Positions 45,133-56,385 of a DNA stretch of 64,000 nucleotides are shown here, piece by piece. The notes beneath the pieces were generated by a model that was not told the origin of the DNA, did no database searches, and saw only the letters and a list, made by a program, of their open reading frames with translations. The position numbers and the translations under genes are program-made. The stretch comes from Adiantum capillus-veneris. Lineage: Eukaryota > Streptophyta > Polypodiopsida > Polypodiales > Pteridaceae. The stretch's first letter is position 1. Every line of letters begins with the position of its first letter. The stretch is taken from contig CM043959.1 of the NCBI GenBank assembly GCA_014529385.2, positions 7,929,026-7,993,025 on the forward strand, read 5' to 3'.

Positions 45133-45510
45133 CATCATAATAATCAATATCTAATTCTCCTAAATGATTTTCTCATATTAAACTGATCATTTAATGTGGG
45201 GAAGTGCCAGGGGAGAAAAAGCTAGAATATTGACTAAGCTAGCAGACCGGCCACAGTAGGGATCCAAAGGAGGGAAAATAGGGATCCAAAGGGGAGGCCA
45301 TCTGCAAAAGAGCCATGTGCAACAATGGGATAAAAAGACCCTAAGGTTCAACCCATTAAGACTTCAAAAATGCTAAGGTTCCAAAATTCAAAGGTTGAGT
45401 CCAAATGTCAACCCTAGGGAAAATTGGATGCTTTGTGTGTGCCCTAAAAGTCTTTGCACATCCCTACATGGGAGGGGGCAAGCCCTAAAGGTAGGGGATG
45501 AGAGAGAAAG

Positions 45511-45568
<58 letters not shown>

Positions 45569-46757
45569 GCTCCCTTTACACAAAGGGAATGAGGGACACA
45601 TGTCATCTCCCTAGGCCAGATGCCCACACGGTGTGCCCAATTTCTATTGGATGACCCTTGAAGTGGACCAATGAGAATTAAGCTAGAGTAAATCTAGTTT
45701 AATTAATTTGAAAACATTTAATAAAAGAAACCAATGAGAATTAAGTCTCCTAGAAGACTATTGGGCAGTCTCCCAAGGGGTCCAATGAGCATTCAAGAGC
45801 CCCATGGCTTGCCTGATTCCTATTGGCCAGGAGGCAAAGGGGTCCAATGAGAGTTTAGTTTAATTATTTAATTACCTAAAGCTCTCACAAAAGGGGAAAG
45901 GGGGACACATGTCAGAAGGCTATCACTTATGCTGCTTAATTGTAATTGGCTTGACTTGGGGAGGGCCAATGAGGCTTTAGCAAGAGCAATTAGCAAGAGG
46001 GGTCGCCCAAGAGAGAGAGGGGGCTGATTTTTGCAAGGCATTATCACACACACTAACACAAGCTCATGTGTGAAGAAAGAGAAGACTATCTCTTCCCAAG
46101 CTTTAATGGAGAACTCATCACCTACTCCAAGCTTGTGAGATAGAAGCCTACATCAACACTCTCTTGGCATGTGGATGCAAATCCAACCAAGAGCCAAGCT
46201 TCAATGCATGCTCATCTCCTCTACCAAGATAATTACTAAGCTAAGCTATGCTACATATGAGTGATTATGTGAGGAGATGTACATCTTTCTCGTAAAATAC
46301 TCCTTCTTCCTCTCAATCTACTCTCATACCCTGCTAGCTCTCACCATCTTCGAAGGTGTGTGAGGTCTTGGGTCTGAGAACGGGGATAATTCATATTGTT
46401 TGTTAAGTGTTTTGCTTAGTGCATGAAGTTTCCATCTTCATTGCACTAGCTAGTCTTGAAGGAACACAAAGAATTGTATTGTACAATGTCTCTCTTGATG
46501 GGAGAAACCATAATACAAAGCCTTTTGGAGGGGGGACCGGCTCCATGAAAATCCGGTCCTCAATTGTTGTCAATAGCTTAATTTCTCTCTCTTTTGAAAG
46601 TATTGTCGATGCTATCTAACTAGGTGTTATGCTTTTTGTTGCTCTCTCCACCCAAGCACTCTTGTAATTCTCATTAGGAATCTATTCTAATGAAATGCCC
46701 ACTATGTTCATGCTAATTTTCCGCTACACATAAGTTATTAGGCCATTAAATGTTACA
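45133..46757 (+). mobile_element. V1 3' LTR
   Basis: 1625 bases, begins CATCATAAT where the 5' LTR has TGTCATAAT, so both terminal bases have changed by transition. AC tract at 45513-45567. Ends AATGTTACA. Confidence 0.85.
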
Positions 46758-46890
46758 TTGAAAACTCCATGCTTCAAATGTTTTGAGCAACACTTTCACT
46801 TTGAAGCATAAATTCTTCAATTTAGGGTTCCTATTCCTCCATAGTCCCAATACTTGCTTTACGAACAACAAGGCACCTCCTTTGATCTGC
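46758..46890 (-). pseudogene. Inverted T1 piece 1: middle of RNase H
   Basis: On the minus strand it reads from IKGGALLFVKQ-like sequence through CFKVKVLLKTFEAWSFQ, matching T2 from IKGDALLVVKQ to LLKKFEAWS with a small deletion and a stop. It ends at 46890 against plus-strand integrase core. Confidence 0.8.
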
Positions 46891-47869
46891 AAGCGTTGAT
46901 GTGTTTAGAAAATGGGGGCTTGATGCTATTGGACCCTTACCTATGACTAGCAAAAGAAATGCTTACATTTTGACAGCAGTGGATTACTTTTCATGATGGG
47001 CAGAAGCCAAAGATGTCAATCAGATTACTAGTAAGGAGATGGGAAAATTTGTTTATGAGCATATATGGTGCAAATTTGGTCTACCCCTAGAGCTACTTTG
47101 TGATAGAGGACCGGGATTTAGAGGAGAGGTGTTTGATTTCTTATGCAAAAAGCTCAATTTACAGCATACGTACAATCCTCCTTATTATCCACAATGCAAT
47201 GGTCTCAATGACATATTCAATGGAGAGTTGGTAAAGATCTTGACAAAAATGAATCAGACACATGGGAAGACTTGGTATTTAGAGTTGCCATGTGCATTAC
47301 GGGCCTACAGAACTTCTATAAAAATGAGCACAAGATTTTCTCCTTACCACTTGGTCTATGGCAAGAAACCTTTATTGCCAATTGAAGTGGAAATTCCTGC
47401 ACTCAAGTTGTTGTCATTGAGAGATGAAGAGAAAGAATATGCCTGGCAGAAAAGGTTGTTGGAGTTACAATGTTTACAATTGGATAGAGTTTTAACTTTG
47501 AGCTACTATGAGGAAGTATCAAAGAAGGCCCAGCTTAAAGCCAATGTGTGCATAGAGGACAAGAAAATTGAAAAGGTTGATTTGGTGTTGCGATACAATA
47601 GTAAGCTGGACAATACCTTTCAGAAGAAGTTTCAAATTAAATGGGAAGGTCCTTTTACTGTTGTGAACAAATTTGATAATGGCACATATCAATTGGCTAA
47701 TTTATGTGGTGCACAACATAAATATCATGTTAATGCTTATAGACTAAAGAAATACTTGGCATGTTTCATGAAAATTGTGAAAAATGAGATGCTATCAATA
47801 GAGGAAGACAACGTGGAGACATCTAAGAATATAAGTAAGGTTCTTGGGATGAGATGCAATAGTTGTTAA
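46891..47869 (+). pseudogene. T1 integrase core and C-terminus
   Basis: Resumes at DVFRKWGLDAIGPLP, the point in T2 directly after the zinc finger. A TGA at 46994 breaks the first part; from 47039 the frame is open for 276 codons. The core has CDRGPGFRGEVF and NGLNDIFNGEL: the catalytic Glu position of T2 (NERFN) reads Asp here. The GPY/F-like end (KWEGPFTVVNKF) is well kept. Confidence 0.85.
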
Positions 47870-47907
47870 CCCTAGGAACCTCTGCTTTTCATGAATGATC
47901 AAGCAAT

Positions 47908-48735
47908 CAAGGGGGTGTTGGCAAGCCATGTCAGGCATTCTTTGGATAAGCATGAAGTCACTAAGTCATGACAAAAAGCTTGCCCACTAGCATCATGTAT
48001 ATATGTGTACATAGCCCTGCTGTAAGTTTTGGAAGTGGCCTTCTAAATATCCATGTACAAAGGTGTAAATTTTCCAAGCTTGAATGCTGATGTTTTGGGT
48101 TGTTTGAGACTCCAAAACATGGTTTTTGATAATTATTTTCAGCCATGCTTTATAGCTTGTGAATCGGACTTGTACATCATGAGTCATGAGCATCCGAAAC
48201 AGGTGGTCTCAACTTAGAAGGTGATTGTGGGTGCATGTAACAAGGGAAATTGGGCCAACTTGGGGATATAATATTAGAAATTCTGAAGCTTTACATTCTA
48301 GAGATAGCCGAGGTGATGGGCTTCGAGCCGTGTGTTACGTCGCGTCATTCGTTGATCGGAGCAGTAGGGTATGCCTCGGGGAAAATTGTTTGAGAAGTCC
48401 TCTCATGCTTTGGGAGAAGCTGGGAATTTTTGGGGAAGTTGGGAAGCTTGGGGAGAGTTGCCATGTGTCATGGGAGTAATCCCACATGAGAAGAGGAAAG
48501 GGGAAAGTGGGGGGTATATAGGGTACTTTGGGTGCCCAGTGTGGTGTATCAAAGGTGAGAGGAGCTCTCTCAAGGCTTGGCTATGGGGGCTTGTGGGCTC
48601 ATGGGGAACAAAATGGTGCATTTTTTGAGTTTCCACTGCCTCGATAGGCACCTAGCAACTTTTTTGGTCCACGGACACTTTCCCCCACCTCATTCCTTGG
48701 TCAAAGGGTCACCGACAGCTCATTTGTCACCCAAA
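47908..48735 (+). mobile_element. T1 polypurine tract and 3' LTR
   Basis: CAAGGGGGTGTTGGCAAGCCA is followed at 47929 by TGTCAGGCATTCTTTGGAT, which matches the start of the T2 LTR (TGTCAGGAGTTTTTTGGAT). Further in, the LTR differs from T2. A TATA-like GGGTATATAGGG lies at 48513. The right end is uncertain and is set where A-lineage LTR similarity begins. Confidence 0.6.
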
Positions 48736-48741
48736 AAAGTC

Positions 48742-51360
48742 CAGAATTCAACCAATCAAAAGGGGACTACAAAAATAATTATGTCGGCTAAGAGGATAGA
48801 GAAAATACTTTGGGATAAGAGACAAAAAAAATCCCTCTTTTTAATAGATGCAATTCTCTGTAGACCTGCACAACTTCCAGAGAGCTCATTTTTGAGCAAG
48901 AAAAAGGACACCTCCATGTTCGAGCAGCCATAGCTTCTCCATTTCTTCTCTGTTTTTTGCGTATGGATACTCTATGGAATCTCCACGAGACAAGATTTGT
49001 CATGATGTCCTCTATTTTTCCTGATTTTGGGTGTGTTCTATGCTTGGAGGGTTTATCATAAATCTCTACAGGTGTTTACCACAGGTGTTTTTGTTCGTGC
49101 AATAGTTCTTGGTTCTGATGGTGTAGCTCGTGCAAGGCTATAGAGGAATTCATGTTCCTTCTTGTTTGCATGGTAATAGCATGTTTGCATGTGTGTAATT
49201 AAACCCCAATTGATTGTGCAAGACAACTATGTCCACTTACCTTACCTCAAGGAGAAACAAATTCAGTTGCACATATGATGAATGGTATGAACAAAGTTCT
49301 ACGTGACTTTATACCTCAAATCAAAATACCATTTCTTGATGATGTACCCATTAAAGGATGAGAAGAAAGAGACAATGATGAAGCTATGGATTTGAAGGAG
49401 TGATGTAGCTTTATTGTAGACCATATCAAACATTATGAGAAGAGTATTTCAACGTTGGAAGAAGTTAATCTAACCTTGTCATAATAGAAAAAATCTGTAT
49501 TTGGAGTTAATAAAGTGTTTATATGTGGGCCATATGTGTGGTCCTTAGGTCCTTGTTTGAAAAGTATGGATGTGATAAAAACATGTACAATAATCAACAA
49601 AGTTCAAATGTTTCTTGGTGCTTGCATCTTCTATCTTATTTGGATATCACGTTATGCACATGTAGTAGAACCTCTGTATAGGTTGTTGAGAAAGATCAAA
49701 AGTTTCAAGAGGAAGAAGAGCACACAAAAGCCATGAGGAAGCTAAAGAAGCTACTTCTTTCATCACTAACCTTGAGAAATGTAGACTATGTATGCAAAAT
49801 ACTTGTCATTTTTGTGATAGTGGATGTGATTCCTAAAGGGATAGGACGGGAAGTAGGGCAAGATGGTGAAAAAGGTATGTGGTGAGGTTTGGGGATAAGG
49901 CTTTTAGCACTTGCCAACGATATTATGTGCAAGTAAAAAGAGAATTATGGGGAGTGCTCACAAAATTGAGGTGTGAGATGGGGTGTGAGATGGAGTACTT
50001 GATAGGGACATCAGTGGTTGTGGAAATTGATTGCTTACCTCTTCTTATAATGATAAAAAGATGTTGAACTTGTGACATTGCTATGCTACAATGGATAGCC
50101 TACATTAAGTCCTTGAATACTGAGTTCAAGCATATTGAAAGAAAGGAGAATCCAATGGAATATATGTTATCTAAGGAAAGGTATGTAGATGAACTGGACA
50201 TGATTGTGAGGGAGATGATATAAGCAAAAAGATATATGTTATTGATCGTGCAAATAGTGATCATGAATGTTTTATATCTTCAATTGAGTTCTTTTCATAG
50301 GAGTTGTATGAGGGTGAATGGCTCTTGATAAGACACTACTTAAGTACCTTCCAACTTCAAGAGGACTAGATTGAGAAACATTTAAAGAGGATAGGAAGAG
50401 AAGGATATGGATAATTCTTGAGGGCGGGCTACTTGTCAAAGCATCCTAAACAAAAAGATGGAACATATTTTCGAGTAGTGAATGATAAGGCTACTCAACA
50501 AAGATTATCAAGGATATTCATGAAAGTTTATGGGAAGCAATTTGAGGTGTATGGACAATATTTTCTAGAGTAAAAGAAAGTTACTAGTGGAAAGGGATGT
50601 ATAGGGATGTGGATAAGTTTGTGGAGTCTTGTGTCGCATACAAAATGCATTCAAATGTATGCCATTGTGATGGACTACATCCTACTTATTCATTGGCTAT
50701 ACATGTTACAAATGGCTTGTGGACTTGATCATAATTCCTTTGGGACTTGTAAAAATGAGGTATTTGGTGCTTGCAAGAGAATATTTGTCTAATCAAGTTG
50801 AAGAGCGTTCATTGAGGACAAAAAATACAGAATCTATATGTGAATTACTTCTTGAATGTGTGATTTTTTATGGATTTTTGGGAAAGATAATTGAAAATAG
50901 AGGAAATTTTGATTGTGACAAAGCATGAGAATTTCTTTATAAGATGGACATCAACCTAGCTTTAGCTTGTGCTTATAATCCAAAGCAAAATGGCAAGTGT
51001 GAAAGAGGCCATATTCTAATAATTAAAGCTTTGGTGGATAAGGCTTGTGAAGATAAGCTTGGAGATTGGCAAAGGCTATTACTATTTGCATTATGGGCTA
51101 GACATACGGCACACAATTCAGTCAACAGTGGCTATATGCCTGCTAAATTGTTTTATGGTAAAAAACCTATGATCCCAATTGAAGATGTAATTATTATATG
51201 GAATGTATTGCCATGGGAAGACGGAATGAGTCAATAAGACATTCTTGCATTGTGCATACAAAAATTAGAAAGAAGGTCTGAAGACATTGAGCTTGTAAAA
51301 GCTCAACTAAAGGATGCAAGGTTGAGAAACAAAGATAGATTTGACAAGAGACATAGGCTC
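48742..51360 (+). mobile_element. Degenerate gypsy element A2, same lineage as A1
   Basis: 48742-49110 matches the second half of the A1 LTR. After about 120 bases, decayed polymerase follows (49230: TLPQGETNSVAHMMNGMNKVL; FLDDVPIKG near 49331), RNase H pieces (49690-50330: AQVKRELWGVLTKL) and integrase (50580-51360: KMDINLALACAYNPKQNGKCERG). The gag, protease and first half of the polymerase are deleted, so the LTR runs almost directly into the palm. Stops and frameshifts are more frequent than in A1. Confidence 0.75.
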
Positions 51361-54300
51361 ACCATTATCAATTTGGAAAGGGGAAATTCAATCCTAGTAA
51401 CTTCTTAGTGTTGGACATGCAAGGAGGATATGGAATGCTATTGGGTAGATCATGCTTCATGATTGGTGGAGCCGTACATGATTATGATAGGTAGACATTA
51501 ACTATTCATGGGCCCAACATAAGAGTTTAGATCAAAATTGATAGTACAAGTAGCTATAAAAAGGCACTAAGCCCCAAAAAACTCTACAAGAGGTATCATA
51601 GGAAGAATATTGAGCAAATGCTTGCATCAATGAATATCTTTCCAATTGCAAAGATGGATTTGAATGTTGATCTCATTGATAAAGAGCAAGGTAAAAGACT
51701 ATCCTGATCCATTTATAGAATTAAATGAAAGAGATCTTTATCTTGATGGAGGTATGCTAGGTTAGATTGACCAGGAGAATCAAGAGTTCAAATCAAAATC
51801 TCGGTATGACCTAACCAATACGAAGAATATAGACCAGACTATAAGAACTGTGCTAATGGAACTTGGGCTTGCAGGACTAGGAGATCCATTGAATGAGTAT
51901 GCAGCAATTAGGATCCAAACTAAAAAATAAGCAAAGTAATTGGCCAAAACACAAGGAGGAGGTATGGAATGGCTTCTTTGAGATGATCAAGATACTGAAA
52001 GGTGGAATCTTGGCACATATAAAAATCCCAAAATGGTGAATATCAACAAACATCTAAAACCACATATTAAAGAGAAAGCTAAGGCTTTGTTTTAGAGGTA
52101 CAAATATGTATTTGCATGGGAGCACACTTATTTGTTGATCTAGAAGTGTGTCAACATTGGATACTCCTAAAACTAAATGCTAGACCAGTAAGACTAAAAA
52201 GGTATAGAATGAATCCCAATTATTCCAAGAAGGTAAAGGAGGGTATCAACAATCTTCTAAAAATTGGGTTCTTTACTGCAATGGAAATTAGCAACTGGTT
52301 GTTTCCAATTGCAGTGGTACAAAAGAAGATTGAGAAGATTAGTGTAGTGATTACCAAAAGCTTAATGCTCATACCATCAAATATGAATTTGCATGGGAGC
52401 GCACTTATTTGAAGGGTGTTGATCTAGATGTGTGCCAACACTAGACAACACTAAAACCAGATGCCATACTAGTAAGACTTCAAAGGTATAGAATGAGTCC
52501 CAACTGTGCCAAGAAGGCAAAGGAGGATATCAAAAATCTTCAAAAAGTTTGGTTCTTTGCTAAATTGGAAATTGTACTGGTACCAAAGAAGAATCAGAAG
52601 TTTATTATATGTGTGTATTACCAAAAGCTTAATGCTCATACCATCAAAGATCCATTTTCACTTTCATACACTATTATGATCCTAGATGAGATTGCTAGCC
52701 ACAAAATGTACAGTTATAGTGGCTGAAGTTAGCTGAAAATTTCACTAGAAGATTAAAGAAGGTAAAGGAGGATATCAACAATCTTCTAAAAGTTGGGTTC
52801 TTTAGTGCAATGGCAATCATGAACTGGTTGTTTTGAATTGTAGTGCTACCAAATAAGCCTGGAAAGTCTAGTGTAGGGATTACCGAAAGCTTAATAATCA
52901 TACCATCAAATATGTATTTGCATGGGAGCACACTTATTTGAAGGGTGTTGATATGAAAGTGTGCCAACACTAGACACTGCTAAAACGAGATGCCATACCA
53001 GTGAGACTTCAAAGGTAAAGAATGAATCTCAATTCTATCAAGAAGGCAAAGGAGGATATCAACAATCTTAAAAAAGTTTGGTTCTTTAAAATTTTAGTGT
53101 ATGCATGTATTACCAAAACTCATACCATCAAAGATCCATTTTCACTTTCATTCACTAATATGTTCCTAAATGAGATTGCTAGTCACAAAATGTACAATTA
53201 TAATGGCTAAAGTTAGTTGATGCACTAGAAGATTGGTCCAAAACAAATTTCATCATTGAATGGGGAGGTTTATGTATCTTATAATGCCATTTGGGTTATG
53301 TAATGCTCCAAAACCCTTTTAGAGATGTATGATGGAGATCTTTGGTGAGATCTTGCTAGCTTTTTTTGCTATTTTCATGGATGACTTCAAAATCTTCTCA
53401 GTTGTATAAATATCTTTGCTATTTTTGAAAATATGCAAAGAGAAGAGAATCTATTTGAACCTATTTAATTCAATGTTAAAGGACATCTTCTAGGAAACAT
53501 AGTCTCTAGAAATATTATTGAGATGGCTAAGGATAAGATTAAATGTTTTCAAAAAACTAGAGCACCAACCACTGTATCTAGATTGAGCTCATTCTTGGGG
53601 TATATCAATTTCTATAGAAGATTCATTCACATGTTTGTAGCAAAGAAGTTTCCTCTATATGAATTAACCCACAAGGGGAAGCCGTTTATTTGGACCCCAA
53701 AATGTGAAGCAAGTTTCAAGTGTTTGAAGGAGGCAGTCAATAAGAATATGACACTTTATCGACCATATTAGAACGTTATTTTCTATGTTTATGTGAATGC
53801 ATCTAGAATGGAGATCGGAGTGACATTGGCATTGCCTGATGGGAAGACAGACTACTTAATCTACTTTACCAGTTGCCAATTTGATATAACTAAACAAGGA
53901 TATTCCACAATAGAGAGTAAGGAATTCAAAATGGTCTTTAGTGCAACAAATTTCAAACATTATCTTTTACAATTTTTTTAATAGTTTTATGCATATCATT
54001 AGGCTCTTTTATTTTTGATCAAAAAGGTAATTATCCAAGGAAAAATTATCATACATGGATGCTTTTGTAGGCAAGACTCACTATGGTTCCAATCTCTTAT
54101 CAAGAAGTATAGAAGGATATTCAGAGGTGTCGATGCATGATGATTTGTTTCAAAATTTGGCAATGGAAGGACCATATCCAAAATGGCAAGATCTGTATGA
54201 TTTCCTTTAGTATGAGGTATTTTTCGAAGACTCATCCTCCCACGCAAATAAGAAGGCACTAATTTAAAGAGGCTAAAGCTCCCTATCATAGAGGGATCTT

Positions 54301-55260
54301 TGTACAGGTTGAGTACTGATGAGATTCTTCAAAGGTGTGTGCCTATGTAAGGAAGAATGAAGATGATTATAAAGGCTCATGGAGATCTAGAGGACATTTT
54401 TCCATTGAAATCTTTTATAAGAAAATTTTGCAAGCAAGCCTATGATGGAAAAACATGATCATTAATGTTAGACTTTCTCTTTATGCTATTTGTTAGAGGA
54501 TGAAAAGCCCATGAATAGAAAATATGAATTTTGTGTGACACCCGTTCAGCCATCAAAACTGTTTATGAAATGGGGACTAGATTTCATGGGCCCATTCAAG
54601 AAGGTCACCTCTTGAAAGAACAAGTACATTGTGATGGAAACTTACTGTGTTAGCAAATGGGTAGAGGCTAAGGTGTTACCAAGAAACACTACTAGGTTAG
54701 TCCTGCATGGTTTCTATATGAATATGTATTTTGTAGATTTTGCTACCCAATTGAGATCATGTCAGATCGGAGAACACATTTTGTCAACAAGATGATCCAC
54801 ATATTGAATGAAATTTTCCCAATTAAGCATAAAAAATCAACACCATTTTATCCTAGGTGCAATAGGAAAGCTAAAAGTTGCAACAAGATTATCAAAACCA
54901 TACTGACAAGAATTGTTCAAGAAGAGCCTCATAGTTGGGATGAGAAATTTTAGACTACGTGACAGAGGCAATGGTACCTGTGGAATTTGTAATTCCCAAT
55001 CTCAGACTGGCTATTGACCATGGTATGGATTTCAATGAAAAACTAAAGAAAAGATTGGATGAAGTTTTGAGATGGAATAATACAAAGAGCTTTGAGAAAC
55101 AATTAGTTCTTTGACAGAAGAGAAGTCATTGATGTAAGGGAAATGGCCTCAGAACTTTGGGAATATCAGAATTAAGAGAACTATAGTGAGCATTTTTATG
55201 AGACTACTTTGAGAACAAAGAGGGTGAACTTAATTAGTGGTAGCAACAACATAACCATTA
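51361..55260 (+). mobile_element. Degenerate gypsy element G2 of another lineage
   Basis: Protease-like sequence (VLDMQGGYGMLLGR near 51410) differs from A1, T2 and V1. Polymerase N-terminal segments follow in repeated copies, then the palm end (FAIFMDDFKIFS near 53368), the connection (INFYRRFIHMF near 53610), RNase H (VNASRMEIGVTLALP near 53793, IESKEFKMVF), and integrase (KWGLDFMGPFKK near 54567; SDRRTHFVNKM near 54759; RCNRKAKSCNKII). The fusion point with A2 near 51360 is abrupt, so one may have inserted into or recombined with the other. Many stops; no LTR recognised. Confidence 0.7.
52100..53230 (+). repeat. Partial tandem copies of a polymerase segment in G2
   Basis: The phrase TTTGCATGGGAGCACACTTA starts near 52111, 52387 (one change) and 52919. 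The phrase around GGAGGATATCAACAATCTT recurs near 52240, 52521, 52770 and 53050. Thus the polymerase N-terminal segment is present in about four incomplete, diverged copies in a row. Confidence 0.8.
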
Positions 55261-55429
55261 TACTTAATTAACTTGGCATGAACCGTTACTTTTTCAAGAG
55301 AGATAATTAGAGAAAATACACAACCATTGAGGACCCGATTTATGTGGATCCGTAGTCCCCCCTCCAATAGGCTTTTGTATTATAGATTCTTCCATAAAGA
55401 GAGACTTGGTGTTCCTTGTGACCTAGGTG

Positions 55430-56381
55430 ATGCAATGAATATGTAAAGATTCATGCATCACGAGCATAACATAACCTTTATAAAAGAATTAACCATCCCC
55501 GACCTCATTCACAAGGCATCAAAAACCTTGAAGGTGGAGAGAGCTAGTGGGGAATGAAGGTAGGGAGGAGGAAGAAGAAGTAACATACGAGAAAGAGATA
55601 GTTCCTCACTTATTATCACTCTTCTTGCATAGCATAGTATAATATCATAGTAATTATGGTGAATAAGATGGAAAGCTTCAGCATTGAAGCATGGATCTTG
55701 GTTGGATTTGCATTCCATATCCAAGAGTGTTGATGTAGGATCTCAACTTCTCAACAAGCTTGGAGAAGGAGATGGAGCTCTTGCACTTTGCCAAAAAAGA
55801 ATGAGAATGTGAGTGTGTGTGTGAGAGAGAGTGTACCCCCCAAGCACACCCCCATCTTTCTTTGGTCAACCTCCCATTGTAGCTCATGCTAGAAGTTAAT
55901 TGGACCCCTACAAGCTTAGCCAATCACGTGCATAGTGTATGTCAAGAAACCATGCTAGCCTTGGGACAAGTGTCCCCTACAAGCTTAGTCAATCACATGC
56001 ATACTGTATATCAAGAAACCAGGCTAGCCTTGGGACAAGTGTCCCCCTTTCCCCTTTGAGAGAGAGGAATTGATAGATGCATGCACAATGAATTTAATTA
56101 GCTAAAAGATTATTGGACCCCTTTAGACACCAACCAATAGGCTTTAGGCACCTTATGAGGAGAGGAACTTGACATGTGTCCTTGTTGCTTCTTTAGACTA
56201 GGTTTGCCTTGTGTAAGGGTGTGTGACAAGCACCTCAAGCTTGGGCGAGGTTCCCACCTCAAGCACAACCCTAGCTTGCCTAAGGTCTAAGGATTTTTAA
56301 CAATAACCTTTGGATGTATTTAATGAACCTAACCCTAAGGTATTGAAGCTCCATTAGGTAGCCTTGCTCTTTGACATAACA
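55430..56381 (-). mobile_element. Diverged LTR of the V1 family
   Basis: The minus strand resembles the V1 LTR in scattered blocks: CTCCAAGCTTGT followed by CCTACATCAACACTCT and ATGCAAATCCAACCAAGA, and the GGGGAAAGGGGGACAC block. It begins TGTTATGTC at 56381. No internal V1 sequence adjoins, so it is a solo or truncated LTR. The left limit is approximate. Confidence 0.55.
55905..56042. repeat. 69-base tandem duplication
   Basis: Two adjacent units start CCCCTACAAGCTTAG at 55905 and 55974 and differ at a few positions. It lies inside the diverged V1-type LTR. Confidence 0.85.
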
Positions 56382-56385
56382 TCTC

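Larger units (their letters stand above)
38390..46757 (+). mobile_element. Chromodomain Ty3/gypsy element V1
   Basis: LTRs at 38390-39988 and 45133-46757 flank one gag-pol region with a chromodomain at its C-terminus, which defines chromoviruses. Flanks TTGCA (38385-38389) and TTGAA (46758-46762) are a target duplication with one change. Primer site at 39990 and purine tract at 45120 are present. LTRs are very similar apart from an AC tract of 27 versus 55 bases. Coding lesions are few: an in-frame deletion, two frame changes and two or three TAG stops. Confidence 0.9.
12991..48735 (+). mobile_element. Old Tat-type gypsy element T1 with an inverted middle and nested insertions
   Basis: Gag, protease, reverse transcriptase and the first half of the second RNase H run on the plus strand up to 16500. 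The integrase core resumes on the plus strand at 46891, followed by GPY/F-like sequence, a polypurine tract and an LTR start at 47929. Everything expected between these two points (rest of RNase H, linker, integrase zinc finger) is present on the minus strand in four pieces in reverse order: 46890-46758, 38389-38223, 26252-26023 and 16591-16501. These pieces are separated by V1, C1 (with N1) and S1 (with T2). Element T2, of the same lineage, provides the uninverted order for comparison. The copy is dead and old. Confidence 0.85.

Noticed and set aside
12156-49110. T1 as an insertion into a single A-lineage LTR, with halves at 12.2-12.8 and 48.7-49.1 kb
   Set aside because: The left copy contains the same LTR part as the right copy, so they are two copies and not two halves of one.
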